A stretch of DNA of 64,000 nt, taken from the NCBI RefSeq assembly GCF_900110485.1, contig NZ_FODY01000004.1, positions 62,001 through 126,000 on the forward strand, in the 5' to 3' direction. Position 1 is the stretch's first letter. The number at the start of each line of letters is the position of its first letter. Position numbers and translations under genes: made by a program. The DNA comes from Propionispora vibrioides. Lineage in GTDB: Bacteria > Bacillota > Negativicutes > Propionisporales > Propionisporaceae. The notes beneath the pieces are model-generated. The model did not search any database, was not told the origin of the DNA, and saw nothing but the letters and a program-made list of their open reading frames with translations. Positions 8,290 to 17,622 of this stretch are shown piece by piece.

Positions 8290-8448
8290 TTATTGCTGTT
8301 CGAACTGATCCTTGCCCACGCCACAGAGGGGGCAAACCCAATCGTCCGGAATGTCTTCAAAACGAGTTCCCGGCGCAATGCCGCCGTCCGGATCGCCTAC
8401 CTCTTCATCATACACATAATTACATACTGTACATACCCATTTTGCCAT
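8290..8448 (-). CDS. rubredoxin
   Basis: A 52-residue electron carrier with one iron held by four cysteines: CTVCNYVYD near the N-terminus and CPLCGVGKD near the C-terminus, with the family [23 protein letters not shown] core. In anaerobes it feeds electrons to oxygen and peroxide reductases. The start at 8448 is chosen because AAGGGGA lies 8 bases upstream and rubredoxins begin near M-x-K-W-x-C. Single gene; it has its own terminator. Confidence 0.97.
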   Translation of the reverse strand: MAKWVCTVCNYVYDEEVGDPDGGIAPGTRFEDIPDDWVCPLCGVGKDQFEQQ

Positions 8449-8551
8449 CGTAAACATCCCCTTCTCAATTTTATATAGGAGCACAAACCGCAGTTCCCGG
8501 CCAAGCCGGTCACCGCAGCGCGCCTGCTACCATCTAAGGGCGTCCCGTTCC

Positions 8552-9325
8552 TTACCAGTTTCGGCTGGAACCGCCGCCGCCGCCCGAGCCGCCGCCAAAT
8601 CCGCCGCGGCCACCCGGACCGCCACCACCACCGCCGCCGCGGAACCGCAGCAGCGACAACAGCAGCCAGGTAATGCTGCCGCCCAGAAACACCCAGTCGA
8701 AGATAAACAGCAGCAGCAGCAAGCCTGCCGCCACGGCTTTCATCCACCAGGGCAGTGCCGCCCAGGCAGAGTCCTGGTGTACGGCGCCGCTCTTAGTCAC
8801 CCCTTTGCTGCCAGTAGGAAGCTCCAGGCCGTATTCGGCGGCCGTAACACTGGCCAATGCCAGATAGCCATTCAAAATTCCCTTATCATAGTCCTGCTGG
8901 CGAAAAAAAGGCAGCATGTATTCATCCTGAATCCGCCCGGTTTTCGCATCAGGCAGGGCCCCTTCCAGGCCATAGCCCACTTCGATTCTCGCTTTGCGAT
9001 CCTCGGTGGCAACCACAAGGACGACGCCGTTGTTTCGTTCCTTATCGCCTACGCCCCACTGGCGCAGTATAGCCAGTCCATATTCCTCCGGCGCGGCGTC
9101 ACCAAAGCTCTTCACCGTCACCGCCATCAGTTTGGCCGTGGTCTTTTCCTGCAGGTAGCTCCCGACCTCGTTAATGCGGTTTTTGGTAGCGCTGCTCAAC
9201 ACCCCGGCGTTATCCTGCACATATACATTGTTCGCGGGAGCAGGCGGTATCTGTGGCTGTGCCCAGGCTACGGCCGCGATGACCAGCCAAGCACTCGCCA
9301 ACAGACAAGCCAGCCATTTTTTCAT
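8552..9325 (-). CDS. TPM domain protein (YgcG-like) with glycine-rich tail
   Basis: A 257-residue exported protein: signal peptide (KKWLACLLASAWLVIAAVAWAQ), TPM domain (about residues 25-145, with VYVQDNAGVLSS and VLVVATEDRKARIEVGYGLEG), a linker, a hydrophobic helix near residue 195 and a C-terminal tail that is mostly glycine before a final SSRNW. This is the standard YgcG architecture; the domain (also called repair_PSII) is linked to membrane protein quality control. Start 9325 has GGAGG 7 bases upstream and places the signal peptide at the N-terminus. It is 106 bases downstream of lemA, and LemA-TPM pairs are common. Confidence 0.9.
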   Translation of the reverse strand: MKKWLACLLASAWLVIAAVAWAQPQIPPAPANNVYVQDNAGVLSSATKNRINEVGSYLQEKTTAKLMAVTVKSFGDAAPEEYGLAILRQWGVGDKERNNGVVLVVATEDRKARIEVGYGLEGALPDAKTGRIQDEYMLPFFRQQDYDKGILNGYLALASVTAAEYGLELPTGSKGVTKSGAVHQDSAWAALPWWMKAVAAGLLLLLFIFDWVFLGGSITWLLLSLLRFRGGGGGGGPGGRGGFGGGSGGGGGSSRNW

Positions 9326-9431
9326 AAAAATCCTCCGCTTTCGCGCTAGTACTCCACCAACCTTGAAAATAGAAGCTGACAAAATTTTTCCCCGTCATCA
9401 TCTTTATGCGTCAAAGTTGGCAGAGTACTCG

Positions 9432-9986
9432 CTAAAACTGAACCGAAGGCACCTGTTTCGCTCCTTCTTCCACCTTAAAATATTCCTTGGGACCAAAACC
9501 GATGATGCCGGCAAAAATACTGGTCGGCAACGACCGGATTTTTACATTGTACACTTGCACCGCGTCGTTATAATCCTTGCGGGCCACTGCAATCCGGTTC
9601 TCCGTGCCGCTCAGTTCGTCCTGCAGGGCGAGAAAATTCCGGTCAGCCTTTAGATTCGGATAATTTTCGGCAACAACCAACAGACGGCTTAAAGCACTAT
9701 TGACCTCGGCATCGGCCTGCGCCTTGGCAGCAGGTCCCTGCGCCCCGGCCAGTTTGGCCCTGGCGTCAGCCACAGCCTGAATGGCGGCCTGTTCATGGGC
9801 GGCATAGCCTTTGACCGTATTTACCAAGTTGGGAATCAAATCGGTCCGCCGTTGTAACTGGTTATCAATCTGACTCCATTTCCCGTTAACCTGCTCATTT
9901 AAACTGATCAGGCCGTTATAAGCACTCACGCCCCAGACAACCACCAAGGCAATGACTACAAGTACAATCCATCCTGCTTTATTCAT
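9432..9986 (-). CDS. LemA family membrane protein
   Basis: A 184-residue LemA protein: an N-terminal membrane helix (GWIVLVVIALVVVWGVSAYN) then a long helical bundle with NGKWSQIDNQLQRRTDLIPNLVNTVKGYAAHE, the family signature, and a C-terminal FGPKEYFKVEEGAKQVP. The role is unknown beyond frequent pairing with TPM/YgcG proteins, as here. The GGGAGG element is 16 bases from the ATG, longer than usual, but an in-frame TGA upstream excludes other starts except an ATT directly before it. Confidence 0.93.
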   Translation of the reverse strand: MNKAGWIVLVVIALVVVWGVSAYNGLISLNEQVNGKWSQIDNQLQRRTDLIPNLVNTVKGYAAHEQAAIQAVADARAKLAGAQGPAAKAQADAEVNSALSRLLVVAENYPNLKADRNFLALQDELSGTENRIAVARKDYNDAVQVYNVKIRSLPTSIFAGIIGFGPKEYFKVEEGAKQVPSVQF

Positions 9987-10095
9987 AATGCGGTAAAGTC
10001 AACCTCCCTTTTTCCAATGTTTCCTTTGCCTCTCTATTTTACTACTATTTCAGCCCGATTGACAATGCTTAACCGATTCTGCCACCGCTACCGGC

Positions 10096-10262
10096 TACCC
10101 TCTCAGTCCTAATCACTGAAATAGGGCCGGCTATTTTCCGTAAACCGCCGCATTGCCGTCCCGCAGCCTACTACAACCGGCAGAGTCTTCCGCCGCCTCG
10201 GGTTACGAAAATCTCCCACCATCAATTCCACCGGGTTAAGGCCGGACCGGTACCAGTACTAG
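10096..10262. repeat. possible decayed copy of the 34039/38776 repeat element
   Basis: TACCCTCTCAGTCCTAA followed by ACTG, AATA and CGGCTATTTTCCG lines up in order with the left end of the element at 34039 (TACCTTGTCAATCCTAA ... CGGCTATTTTTCG). About 165 bases further on, GGGTTAAGG ... GGTACCAGTACTA resembles its right end. The middle is not convincing, so this is tentative. Confidence 0.35.
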
Positions 10263-10811
10263 TGTATCCCGCCTGCCGATCGCTATGCGGCCGGAACCGC
10301 GTGGCTTTCGCCGCTGCTTTTCTCCCCGGCCGGCAAGCGGCAATCAGTAGAGCTACAGGACAAAAAGGGAAGCGGGAGAACAGTCTCCCGCTTCCCGAAA
10401 AGAGCCCGCCATGATCTGCGCGCCGGTCGATGGCAATCGCTACACACCTATACGCAATCTTTCGACCGCGCACAAGCATTTTGCCACTGCCACCGGCCTT
10501 TGCCCGACCGCCCGGAATACCTGCCGAGCCTGCCGCAATCGCCAAACTGCGACAGACCCTTCGTAACGGTCGTCCCGGTGACCCTCCGGCACCCCGGACG
10601 ATCTTGACTCGACCGCCAGCCATCCCTTTCGACCCCGCGACAACAGTTGGGCTGCCGCACAGCCTTACGGAACCGCTGACGATCTTCCCGCCGACTGCTG
10701 CCGAACCGCCAGACCCGACAGCAATCTTTGGCCGAACCGTGCCGAGCTTCCTTTGAAACCCGGCACCGCTCTTGGCTCGACCATGACGAACCCCTTTCAC
10801 TACTAGTATGG
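10263..10811. other. GC-rich interval of unknown function between lemA and uvrC
   Basis: The 925 bases from 9987 to 10911 hold no convincing gene. The section 10400-10800 is markedly GC-rich and made of loosely repeated units (AAGATTGC and AAGATCGTC recur on the minus strand), with stop-poor frames on both strands. A TACTAGT motif occurs at both ends (10257 and 10801). A strong minus-strand terminator at 10367-10396 and an extended -10 motif at 10826-10834 bracket it, so a minus-strand transcript of about 450 nt is possible. It could be a non-coding RNA, a low-complexity protein or a decayed repeat. Confidence 0.4.
10362..10396 (-). terminator. strong Rho-independent terminator in the lemA-uvrC interval
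   Basis: GGGAAGCGGGAGA (10367-10379) and TCTCCCGCTTCCC (10384-10396) form a perfect 13-bp stem with a 4-nt loop, followed on the minus strand by five T. It is 516 bases past the uvrC stop, which is far for a uvrC terminator, so it may serve a separate transcript. Confidence 0.85.
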
Positions 10812-10825
10812 CTTAATTTAGAGTT

Positions 10826-10834
10826 ATCATACCA
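10826..10834 (-). promoter_or_regulatory. extended -10 promoter-like motif
   Basis: The minus strand reads TGGTATGAT, an extended -10 element (TG-n-TATGAT). No good -35 is visible. A transcript from here would run toward the terminator at 10396. Confidence 0.3.
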
Positions 10835-10911
10835 GTGCCTTTAGTGCCCGCTTCGTTAAAATAAGAGCCATTATTTCTTCCAGCTTGCCTCGATACACGC
10901 TAGACCCTTTC

Positions 10912-12726
10912 TTACAGCTTCGGCGCCGCCGGATCACGGCGGAAAAAAGCATAGACCGCCTCCGCCGCCGGCCGGGTCATGCCCGGTGCAGCCGCCAGCT
11001 CTTCCACCGCGGCCTGTTTGATCTTGGCCAGACTGCCGAATTCCTGCCACAGCGCCTTGCGGCGTTTCTCCCCGATACCCGGAATGTGATCAAGTACCGA
11101 CACCATGTTCCGCTTCGACCGTAATTTCCGGTGATAGGTGATGGCAAAGCGATGGGCTTCATCCCGGATGCGCTGCACTAAATAGAGCGACTGGGAGTGG
11201 CGCGGCAAAATCAGCGGTTCGCTCATCCCTTCCCGGAAAATATGCTCAAACTCCTTGGCCAAACCGACCACCATCACGTCATGCAGACCGGCGCCGCGGA
11301 TAATCTCCAGAGCCGAACTGAGCTGCCCCTTGCCGCCGTCAATGATGATGAGGTCGGGCAAGGGAGCGCTGCCGTCCCTGTAGCGTCGTCCTACCACTTC
11401 CTGCATGGATTTGAAATCGTCCGGCTTGCCTTCCACTGTACGCAGCTTAAACCGCCGGTAGTCCTCCTTCTTGGGCAGGCCGCCTTCGAAAACGACCATG
11501 GACGCCACCGTTTCCGCTCCCTGAATGTGGGAAATGTCGAAGCATTCGATACGCTCCGGCAGACCGTCCATCGCCAGATAGCGGCCCAATTCACGAACGG
11601 CACCCTCGGTGCGGTCGGCCTGATCCTGAATTTTAAGCGCCTGCTCATTAAGCACCAGCAAGGCATTGCCTGCCGCCATCTGAACCAGATCCTTCTTCGT
11701 ACCCCGCTTAGGCACCTCCAGCCATACTTTGCCACCCCGCAGACCGCTCAGCCACTCAGTCAACAGTTCCTGTTCGGCCAGTTCCAGCGGCAGCAGGATT
11801 TCGCGGGGAATAAAAGTAGACTGACTGTAATACTGCTTGAGAAAAGCCGTCAACAAATCGGCATCCTCTTCCTCCTCGCCGCCGCTGAGCAGAAAATGAT
11901 CGCGGCCCACCATTTTGCCGCTGCGAATAAAGAAGACCTGGACACAGATACCGGCGGCCGACCGGGCCAGTCCCACCGCATCCTGGTCACCGGCGCCTGT
12001 TACGATATTTTGTTTTTCCGTAATTTTCTCCACCGCCTGCAACTGGTCACGCAACCGGGCGGCCTGCTCAAACTCCAGATTTTCCGCGGCCTGATCCATT
12101 TTCCGGCGCAGGCTTTTTACCATATCCTCGCTGCGCCCCTCCAGGAACAGGCAAACTGCCTTGATCATATCGCCGTACTCGGCCTCATTCACCTTGCCGG
12201 CGCAGGGCGCCAGACAGCGTTTGATATGATATTGCAGACAGGGACGCGGCGCATCCAAGCGCCGGCAGGTCCGCAGCGGAAACAGCCGTTTCAAAAGCTT
12301 CAGCGTTTCGTGCACCGCTCCCGCATTGGTATAAGGACCGAAATAGCGGGCGCCGTCTTTAACCACCTTCCGGGTGGCATACACTCTGGGAAATGGTTCG
12401 TTCAAAGTGACCTTAATATAAGGGAAACTTTTGTCGTCCCGCAGGCTGATATTATATTTAGGACGATGTTTTTTGATCAGATTGCATTCTAAAATAAGCG
12501 CCTCCATCTCGGAAGCGGTTACAATATATTCTAAGTCGGCAATACGGGCCACCATGGACCGCACTTTCGGCGAATGGTTGCGGCTGGATTGAAAATAGGA
12601 GCGGACCCGGTTTTTCAGTACCACCGCTTTGCCGACATAAATAATCTTTCCCTGGGCGTCCTTCATCAGATAAACGCCCGGCTGATCAGGCAAATGGGCC
12701 AACTTTTCCGTTAAATCTGTATGCAT
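10912..12726 (-). CDS. uvrC: excinuclease ABC subunit UvrC
   Basis: The nuclease subunit of nucleotide excision repair; it cuts on both sides of a lesion marked by UvrA and UvrB. The 604-residue protein has all parts in order: GIY-YIG nuclease (PGVYLMKDAQGKIIYVGKA), a cysteine cluster (CRRLDAPRPCLQYHIKRCLAPC), the UVR motif (VKSLRRKMDQAAENLEFEQAARLRDQL), the RNase H-like C-terminal nuclease (IECFDISHIQG, IIDGGKGQLS) and helix-hairpin-helix repeats (LDHIPGIGEKRRKALW). GGGGAGG lies 5 bases before the ATG. It is a single gene, apart from uvrA/uvrB but only 4 kb away. Confidence 0.98.
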   Translation of the reverse strand: MHTDLTEKLAHLPDQPGVYLMKDAQGKIIYVGKAVVLKNRVRSYFQSSRNHSPKVRSMVARIADLEYIVTASEMEALILECNLIKKHRPKYNISLRDDKSFPYIKVTLNEPFPRVYATRKVVKDGARYFGPYTNAGAVHETLKLLKRLFPLRTCRRLDAPRPCLQYHIKRCLAPCAGKVNEAEYGDMIKAVCLFLEGRSEDMVKSLRRKMDQAAENLEFEQAARLRDQLQAVEKITEKQNIVTGAGDQDAVGLARSAAGICVQVFFIRSGKMVGRDHFLLSGGEEEEDADLLTAFLKQYYSQSTFIPREILLPLELAEQELLTEWLSGLRGGKVWLEVPKRGTKKDLVQMAAGNALLVLNEQALKIQDQADRTEGAVRELGRYLAMDGLPERIECFDISHIQGAETVASMVVFEGGLPKKEDYRRFKLRTVEGKPDDFKSMQEVVGRRYRDGSAPLPDLIIIDGGKGQLSSALEIIRGAGLHDVMVVGLAKEFEHIFREGMSEPLILPRHSQSLYLVQRIRDEAHRFAITYHRKLRSKRNMVSVLDHIPGIGEKRRKALWQEFGSLAKIKQAAVEELAAAPGMTRPAAEAVYAFFRRDPAAPKL

Positions 12727-12780
12727 GTATTCCTCCCCGGCAGGGACTGAGTCATTCGCACCGCTGCCGCCTGTATTGTC

Positions 12781-12809
12781 ATTGTACCAGCAAATGCCGT
12801 GTTTTGCCA
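12781..12809 (-). promoter_or_regulatory. probable uvrC promoter
   Basis: The minus strand reads TGGCAA, 17 bases, TACAAT, and a TGG before the -10 gives an extended -10. It lies about 55 bases upstream of the uvrC ATG. No clear LexA site is seen here. Confidence 0.5.
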
Positions 12810-12869
12810 GTTGCTCGCCCTCTATATAAAATTATCCCATAAGTTCATTGTATACATGTGTAAAACTGC

Positions 12870-12898
12870 TTGTATAAATGCCGCTAATCATCTATAAT
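12870..12898 (+). promoter_or_regulatory. accC promoter
   Basis: TTGTAT (12870-12875), a 17-base spacer and TATAAT (12893-12898) form a strong sigma-A promoter, 71 bases upstream of the accC ATG. The leader contains a small GGTTG/CAACC hairpin of unknown meaning. Confidence 0.8.
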
Positions 12899-12969
12899 GT
12901 CTCCGTTAGAGTCTGGTTGCGAATGTAACAACCGGGCATACTAAGACTGCAAATGGGAGGTCTATACCG

Positions 12970-14307
12970 ATGTTCAAGCGTGTATTAATTGCCAATCGCG
13001 GTGAAATCGCGATACGAATCATCCGGGCCTGCCAGGAGCTGGGAGTTGAAACAGTCGCTGTCTATTCCAGTGCAGATGCCGATGCGGTACATGTGAAGCT
13101 GGCAGATCAGGCCATCAATATTGGCCCGGCCGATGCCACCCGCAGTTATCTCAATATGGCCGCTATTTTAGATGCGGCTCAACTGGCCGAAGTAGACGCC
13201 ATTCACCCCGGTTATGGCTTTTTATCGGAAAATGCCGACTTTGCCGAAGCTGTCATCAAAGCCGGCTTTGTGTTTGTCGGTCCCCGTCCGGAAACTATCC
13301 GCAAAGTGGGCAACAAGGATGCGGCCCGCGAGCTGATGAAACAGGCTGGCTTGCCGATGGCCCTTGGCAGCGACCCTGTCAACAGCCTGGAAGAGGCAGT
13401 CAGCACGGCAGCCAAAATCGGCTATCCCATCATTATCAAGCCGATTGCCGGCGGCGGCGGCAAATCCATGTTCGTGGCTCAAAATGAAGCGGATATCCAC
13501 ACGGCGGCGCTTAAAATTGATTTTACCACAGCCGGCTTTTATTTAGAAAAATATATCGCCAACGCCCGCCATATCGAAGTTCAGATCGTGGCCGACAACT
13601 ACGGCGACGTCATTCATCTGGGAGAACGGGAATGCTCCATTCAGCGGCGCAATCAGAAAATCCTGGAAGAAGCGCCTTCCTGCGTCATTACGCCGGAAAT
13701 GCGTCAAAAAGTGAGTGCCTTGGCCATCCGGGCAGCTAAAAGCGCCAATTATACCAACATTGGTACTGTGGAATTCCTAATGGACAAAAACACCTGCGAA
13801 TTTTATTTCATGGAAATCAATCCCCGCATTCAGGTGGAACACGCCATTACTGAAATCACCACCGGCGTCGACCTGGTGAAGACGCAGCTACGCATCGCCT
13901 CCGGCGATCCGCTGCCCATCCGTCAGGAATACATGAAGTTTAACTGTCATGCCATTGAATGCCGGATCAACGCGGAAGACCCTGATAATTCCTTCTTGCC
14001 TTCGCCTGGTGAAATCACTTTTTATCATCAGCCCGGCGGTCCCAATGTCCGGGTGGACGACGGCGTCTGCACCGGCTCAATTGTCCAGCCGTACTATGAT
14101 TCGATGATCGCCAAGATCATTACCTGCGGTCGCACCCGGGGCGACGCCATTAAGACCATGCGGCGGGCCTTGTCCGAATTCCGGATTGTCGGCGTGAAAA
14201 CCACCATTGATTTTCACCGGAAGCTGCTGGATAATCCCTACTTCTGTAGCGGCGATATTGACACCCAGTTTATCGCCAAGCGGATGACGCCTTCCTCCGA
14301 AGATTAA
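12970..14307 (+). CDS. accC: biotin carboxylase (acetyl-CoA carboxylase-type, orphan)
   Basis: ATP-grasp biotin carboxylase of 445 residues, which carboxylates biotin on a carrier protein using ATP and bicarbonate. Order of parts: N-terminal IANRGEIAIRIIRACQELG, HPGYGFLSEN, glycine-rich ATP loop KPIAGGGGKSM, GERECSIQRRNQKILEEAPS, the catalytic EINPRIQVEH region and the C-terminal HAIECRINAEDP and VQPYYDSMIAKI. The loop reads GGGGKSM where most enzymes have GGGGRGM, and ITE replaces VTE, so it is a divergent member. No accB, carboxyltransferase or pyruvate carboxylase gene is adjacent. Which carboxylase complex it serves is open. Own promoter and terminator; GGGAGG precedes the ATG. Confidence 0.93.
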   Translation: MFKRVLIANRGEIAIRIIRACQELGVETVAVYSSADADAVHVKLADQAINIGPADATRSYLNMAAILDAAQLAEVDAIHPGYGFLSENADFAEAVIKAGFVFVGPRPETIRKVGNKDAARELMKQAGLPMALGSDPVNSLEEAVSTAAKIGYPIIIKPIAGGGGKSMFVAQNEADIHTAALKIDFTTAGFYLEKYIANARHIEVQIVADNYGDVIHLGERECSIQRRNQKILEEAPSCVITPEMRQKVSALAIRAAKSANYTNIGTVEFLMDKNTCEFYFMEINPRIQVEHAITEITTGVDLVKTQLRIASGDPLPIRQEYMKFNCHAIECRINAEDPDNSFLPSPGEITFYHQPGGPNVRVDDGVCTGSIVQPYYDSMIAKIITCGRTRGDAIKTMRRALSEFRIVGVKTTIDFHRKLLDNPYFCSGDIDTQFIAKRMTPSSED

Positions 14308-14316
14308 TATAAGCCA

Positions 14317-14353
14317 ACGCAGGCAAGCTATCCCAGCTTGCCTGCGTTTTTTT
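14317..14353 (+). terminator. accC terminator
   Basis: ACGCAGGCAAGCT and AGCTTGCCTGCGT form a perfect 13-bp stem with a 5-nt loop followed by seven T, starting 9 bases past the accC stop. Confidence 0.95.
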
Positions 14354-14605
14354 GCGTCTATATCACAATTTATTTCGGTCTTCCGTTCTCCCCATTGGCC
14401 TTTTCCGGAAAAAGACGGTCCGCAGGATGCCGGAAGAGTCAGCTTCCGTTAAGAAATCCGCCTGTGCCCTTTGGGTAACTGTTTGAGCAAAGCGAGTTTC
14501 GGATTTTAGGAAGTTGACTCTTCCGGCAAGTCTTTTGGAGGCAGGCCTAGCCCTTTTGGTCCTTTTGGGGCAATGCCAAAAGGACATCAGTTCTGTCGCC
14601 ACATA
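14354..14605. repeat. palindrome-rich intergenic element between accC and uvrA
   Basis: This interval folds into large hairpins. GCCGGAAGAGTCAGCTTCC (14429-14447) pairs with 14509-14527 over 19 bases with one mismatch, and AAATCCG (14454) with CGGATTT (14500) continues the helix around a 39-nt loop. GTCCTTTTGG (14559) pairs with CCAAAAGGAC (14576). It is followed by a plus-strand terminator at 14606. An 85-codon minus-strand frame crosses it but looks like a by-product of the palindromes. A repeated intergenic element or a small structured RNA both fit. Confidence 0.55.
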
Positions 14606-14650
14606 AACAGGCTGTTCCAAATGAAGTCATTTGGAACAGCCTGTTTTTTT
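14606..14650 (+). terminator. strong terminator at the uvrA 3-prime end
   Basis: A 19-bp stem (arms 14606-14624 and 14627-14645, core GGCTGTTCCAAATGA) is followed on the plus strand by seven T. On the minus strand only TTTATG follows, though the A-run makes weak bidirectional use for uvrA possible. Because accC already has a terminator, a plus-strand transcript from the interval before it is implied. Confidence 0.8.
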
Positions 14651-17495
14651 ATGCCTGCCGATCCTCTCTGATGCCCCGTTCCAGTACCGGTGCCAGAAAC
14701 TGTCCGGTATAGGATGTCGCTGTGGCGGCAATATCCTCCGGCGTTCCCTTGGCGACAATAGTACCGCCGCCGGAACCGCCCTCCGGCCCCAGGTCAATCA
14801 GATAATCGGCCGTTTTAATCACGTCCAGATTGTGTTCAATCACCACCACACTGTCACCGCCATCCACCAGGCGCTGCAGCACCTCCAGCAGCCGGTGAAT
14901 ATCAGCCGTGTGCAGACCGGTAGTCGGCTCGTCAAGAATATACAGCGTCTTGCCGGTGCTGCGGCGGGCCAGTTCGGTAGCCAGTTTGACCCGCTGGGCC
15001 TCGCCGCCGCTCAGCGTGGTAGCCGGCTGTCCCAACTGAATATAGCCTAAACCGACATCCTGCAGAATTTGCAGTTTGCGATGGATTTTCGGGATGTTTT
15101 TAAAAAACTCCACCGCTTCGTCAACCACCATATCCAGCACCTGAGCAATGCTTTTGCCCTTGTACTTGACCTCCAGCGTTTCCCGGTTATAACGCGCCCC
15201 TTTGCACACTTCACAGGGAACATAAACGTCAGGCAGAAAATGCATTTCAATCTTAATAATTCCGTCGCCGCGGCAGGCCTCGCATCGCCCGCCTTTTACG
15301 TTGAAGCTGAAGCGGCCCGGCTTGTAGCCGCGTACCTTGGCTTCCGGCGTCTGGCTGAACACGTCGCGGATCACGTCAAACAGGCTGGTATAGGTCGCCG
15401 GATTAGAGCGCGGCGTCCGCCCGATCGGCGACTGGTCGATATCAATGATTTTATCAATATGCTCAATACCACGAATTTCGTTATGCTCGCCCGGGCGCTG
15501 GCGGCTGCCGCCATACAGCCGGGAAGCCAGCCCTTTATATAAAATTTCATTAACCAGCGTACTCTTGCCTGACCCGGAAACACCGGTTACGGCGGTAAAC
15601 ACACCCAGAGGAAACTTGACGTTGATCTTTTTCAGGTTATTTTCCCTGGCGCCGATTACTTCCAGCCACTTGCCGTTAGGCTTGCGCCGTACAGCCGGTA
15701 CGGGAATATATTTGGCGCCGCTCAGGTACTGGCCGGTTACCGAATCCCGGCAGGCTTTAATCTCTTCCACCGTACCCTGGGCGATGATCTGCCCGCCACC
15801 GGAGCCGGCGGCCGGACCGATATCGACAATATGGTCGGCGGCATACATGGTATCTTCGTCATGCTCAACCACCAGCAGGGTATTGCCTACATCCCTTAAA
15901 TGCTTGAGCGTGGCCAGCAGCCGGTTATTATCCCGCTGATGCAGTCCGATACTGGGCTCGTCCAGAATATAGAGTACCCCGACCAGGCCGGAGCCGATCT
16001 GGGTCGCCAGGCGAATACGCTGCGCCTCGCCGCCGCTTAACGTCCCGGCCGCCCGATCCAGCGTCAGATAATCAAGACCCACATTGACTAAAAAGCCCAG
16101 CCGGGCATTAATTTCCTTCAGGATCTGACGGGCAATCGTCATTTCCCGTTCTGTCAGCACCAAACCGGCAAAAAAATCCCGGCATTCGACGATGGTCAGC
16201 CGAGTCACTTCATAAATATTCTTGCCGCCCACCCGGACAGCCAGCGTTTCCGGCTTGAGCCGCGCTCCTTTACAGGTCGGGCACGGCTTGGAGCTCATAT
16301 ACTCCTCAATGTCTTCCTTTGACCAATCGGAAGCTGTCTCCCGGTAACGGCGGTTTAAGAGGGGAATGACTCCTTCAAAAGGCAGATGGTAACGCTTGGT
16401 CTCGCCGTACATATTCTCATAGGTGAAAGTGAACTTCTCCTCCTGAGACCCATTCATGATCAGTTGCTTCAACTCTTCACTTAAACTGTCCCAGGTACTG
16501 TACAGCGAAGCGCCGTAGTGAGTAAGCACGGCTTCCAACTGACACATAAAATAGGAATTCAGGTTTTTGCTCAGCGCCGCGATCGCGCCGTCAATAAACG
16601 CCTTGCTGCCGTCGGGAATGACCAGCGACGGGTCGATTTCCATGTTATTGCCCAAGCCGGTGCAATCAGGGCAAGCGCCGAAGGGGTTGTTAAAGGAAAA
16701 CATGCGGGGCGCAATTTCCGGCAGACTGATACCACAGTCCACGCAGGCAAAGTTCTGGCTGAACGTCACTTCCCTGTCACCCACCAAGTCAACCAACACC
16801 ACACCTTTGCCCAGTTGCAGCGCCGTTTCCAGTGAGTCGGCCATACGCTGGCCGATTCCGTCGCGTACCACCAGGCGGTCAATTACCACTTCAATGGTAT
16901 GTTTCTTATTCTTTTCCAGCGTGATTTCGTCGGTCACATCCTGTACCTGACCGTCGATCCTCACCCGGACATAGCCGTTTTTCCGGATATCGTCGAGAAT
17001 TTTTTGATGCTCGCCCTTTTTGCCACGCACTACGGGAGCCATAACAATCAGCTTGGTTCCCTCCGGCAGCGCGGTCAGTTGATCGACCATCTGCTCCACC
17101 GTCTGCTGACTGATAGCCTGGCCGCATTTGGGACAATGGGGCCGGCCGGCCCGGGCAAACAACAGCCGCAGATAGTCGTAGATTTCGGTAACCGTCCCCA
17201 CGGTGGAACGGGGGTTGCGGCTGGTGGTCTTCTGGTCAATGGAAATGGCCGGCGACAATCCTTCAATGTAGTCCACATCCGGCTTGTCCATCTGCCCGAG
17301 AAACTGACGGGCATAGGACGACAAGGACTCGACATAGCGCCGCTGTCCTTCGGCATAAATGGTATCAAAGGCCAGCGAGGACTTGCCGGACCCGCTCAGG
17401 CCGGTAATCACCACCAGTTGATCCCGTGGCAATTCAATATCAATATTTTTTAAATTGTGCTGTCTCGCACCTTTTATGATAATCTTTTCCTTCAC
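14649..17495 (-). CDS. uvrA: excinuclease ABC subunit UvrA
   Basis: The damage-recognition ATPase of nucleotide excision repair. The 948 residues contain two ABC ATPase modules: Walker [16 protein letters not shown] near the N-terminus and [15 protein letters not shown] near residue 630, signatures [14 protein letters not shown] and [14 protein letters not shown], and D-loops [10 protein letters not shown] and [10 protein letters not shown]. Zinc-binding cysteine groups are visible (CPKCGQ; CVDCG and [14 protein letters not shown] and CEVCKGAR). The start codon is GTG at 17495 with GGAAGG upstream. It follows uvrB by 127 bases and is probably co-transcribed with it. Confidence 0.98.
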   Translation of the reverse strand: MKEKIIIKGARQHNLKNIDIELPRDQLVVITGLSGSGKSSLAFDTIYAEGQRRYVESLSSYARQFLGQMDKPDVDYIEGLSPAISIDQKTTSRNPRSTVGTVTEIYDYLRLLFARAGRPHCPKCGQAISQQTVEQMVDQLTALPEGTKLIVMAPVVRGKKGEHQKILDDIRKNGYVRVRIDGQVQDVTDEITLEKNKKHTIEVVIDRLVVRDGIGQRMADSLETALQLGKGVVLVDLVGDREVTFSQNFACVDCGISLPEIAPRMFSFNNPFGACPDCTGLGNNMEIDPSLVIPDGSKAFIDGAIAALSKNLNSYFMCQLEAVLTHYGASLYSTWDSLSEELKQLIMNGSQEEKFTFTYENMYGETKRYHLPFEGVIPLLNRRYRETASDWSKEDIEEYMSSKPCPTCKGARLKPETLAVRVGGKNIYEVTRLTIVECRDFFAGLVLTEREMTIARQILKEINARLGFLVNVGLDYLTLDRAAGTLSGGEAQRIRLATQIGSGLVGVLYILDEPSIGLHQRDNNRLLATLKHLRDVGNTLLVVEHDEDTMYAADHIVDIGPAAGSGGGQIIAQGTVEEIKACRDSVTGQYLSGAKYIPVPAVRRKPNGKWLEVIGARENNLKKINVKFPLGVFTAVTGVSGSGKSTLVNEILYKGLASRLYGGSRQRPGEHNEIRGIEHIDKIIDIDQSPIGRTPRSNPATYTSLFDVIRDVFSQTPEAKVRGYKPGRFSFNVKGGRCEACRGDGIIKIEMHFLPDVYVPCEVCKGARYNRETLEVKYKGKSIAQVLDMVVDEAVEFFKNIPKIHRKLQILQDVGLGYIQLGQPATTLSGGEAQRVKLATELARRSTGKTLYILDEPTTGLHTADIHRLLEVLQRLVDGGDSVVVIEHNLDVIKTADYLIDLGPEGGSGGGTIVAKGTPEDIAATATSYTGQFLAPVLERGIREDRQA

Positions 17496-17622
17496 TTTCG
17501 CATTCCTTCCCTGTATTTGATCAATCCGCCGGAAACCACTGATTAATTCACCCTATGCAACCTGACAGATCTTTTTCCGTCTGGCCCACAGGCTCATGTA
17601 ATCAGCGGTTTTCCTGTGATCG

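Noticed and set aside
8555-8640. The GGN-repeat tract at the end of the TPM gene as a tandem repeat array
   Set aside because: It encodes the glycine-rich tail usual for YgcG proteins.
10222-10800. A 192-codon minus-strand frame rich in Gly, Arg and Ser
   Set aside because: It reads through a 13-bp-stem terminator, has no recognisable domain, and other frames in the same GC-rich stretch are also open, so openness is no evidence.
14363-14620. An 85-codon minus-strand frame between accC and uvrA
   Set aside because: It is generated across large palindromes and has no ribosome site or recognised family; treated as part of a repeat element.
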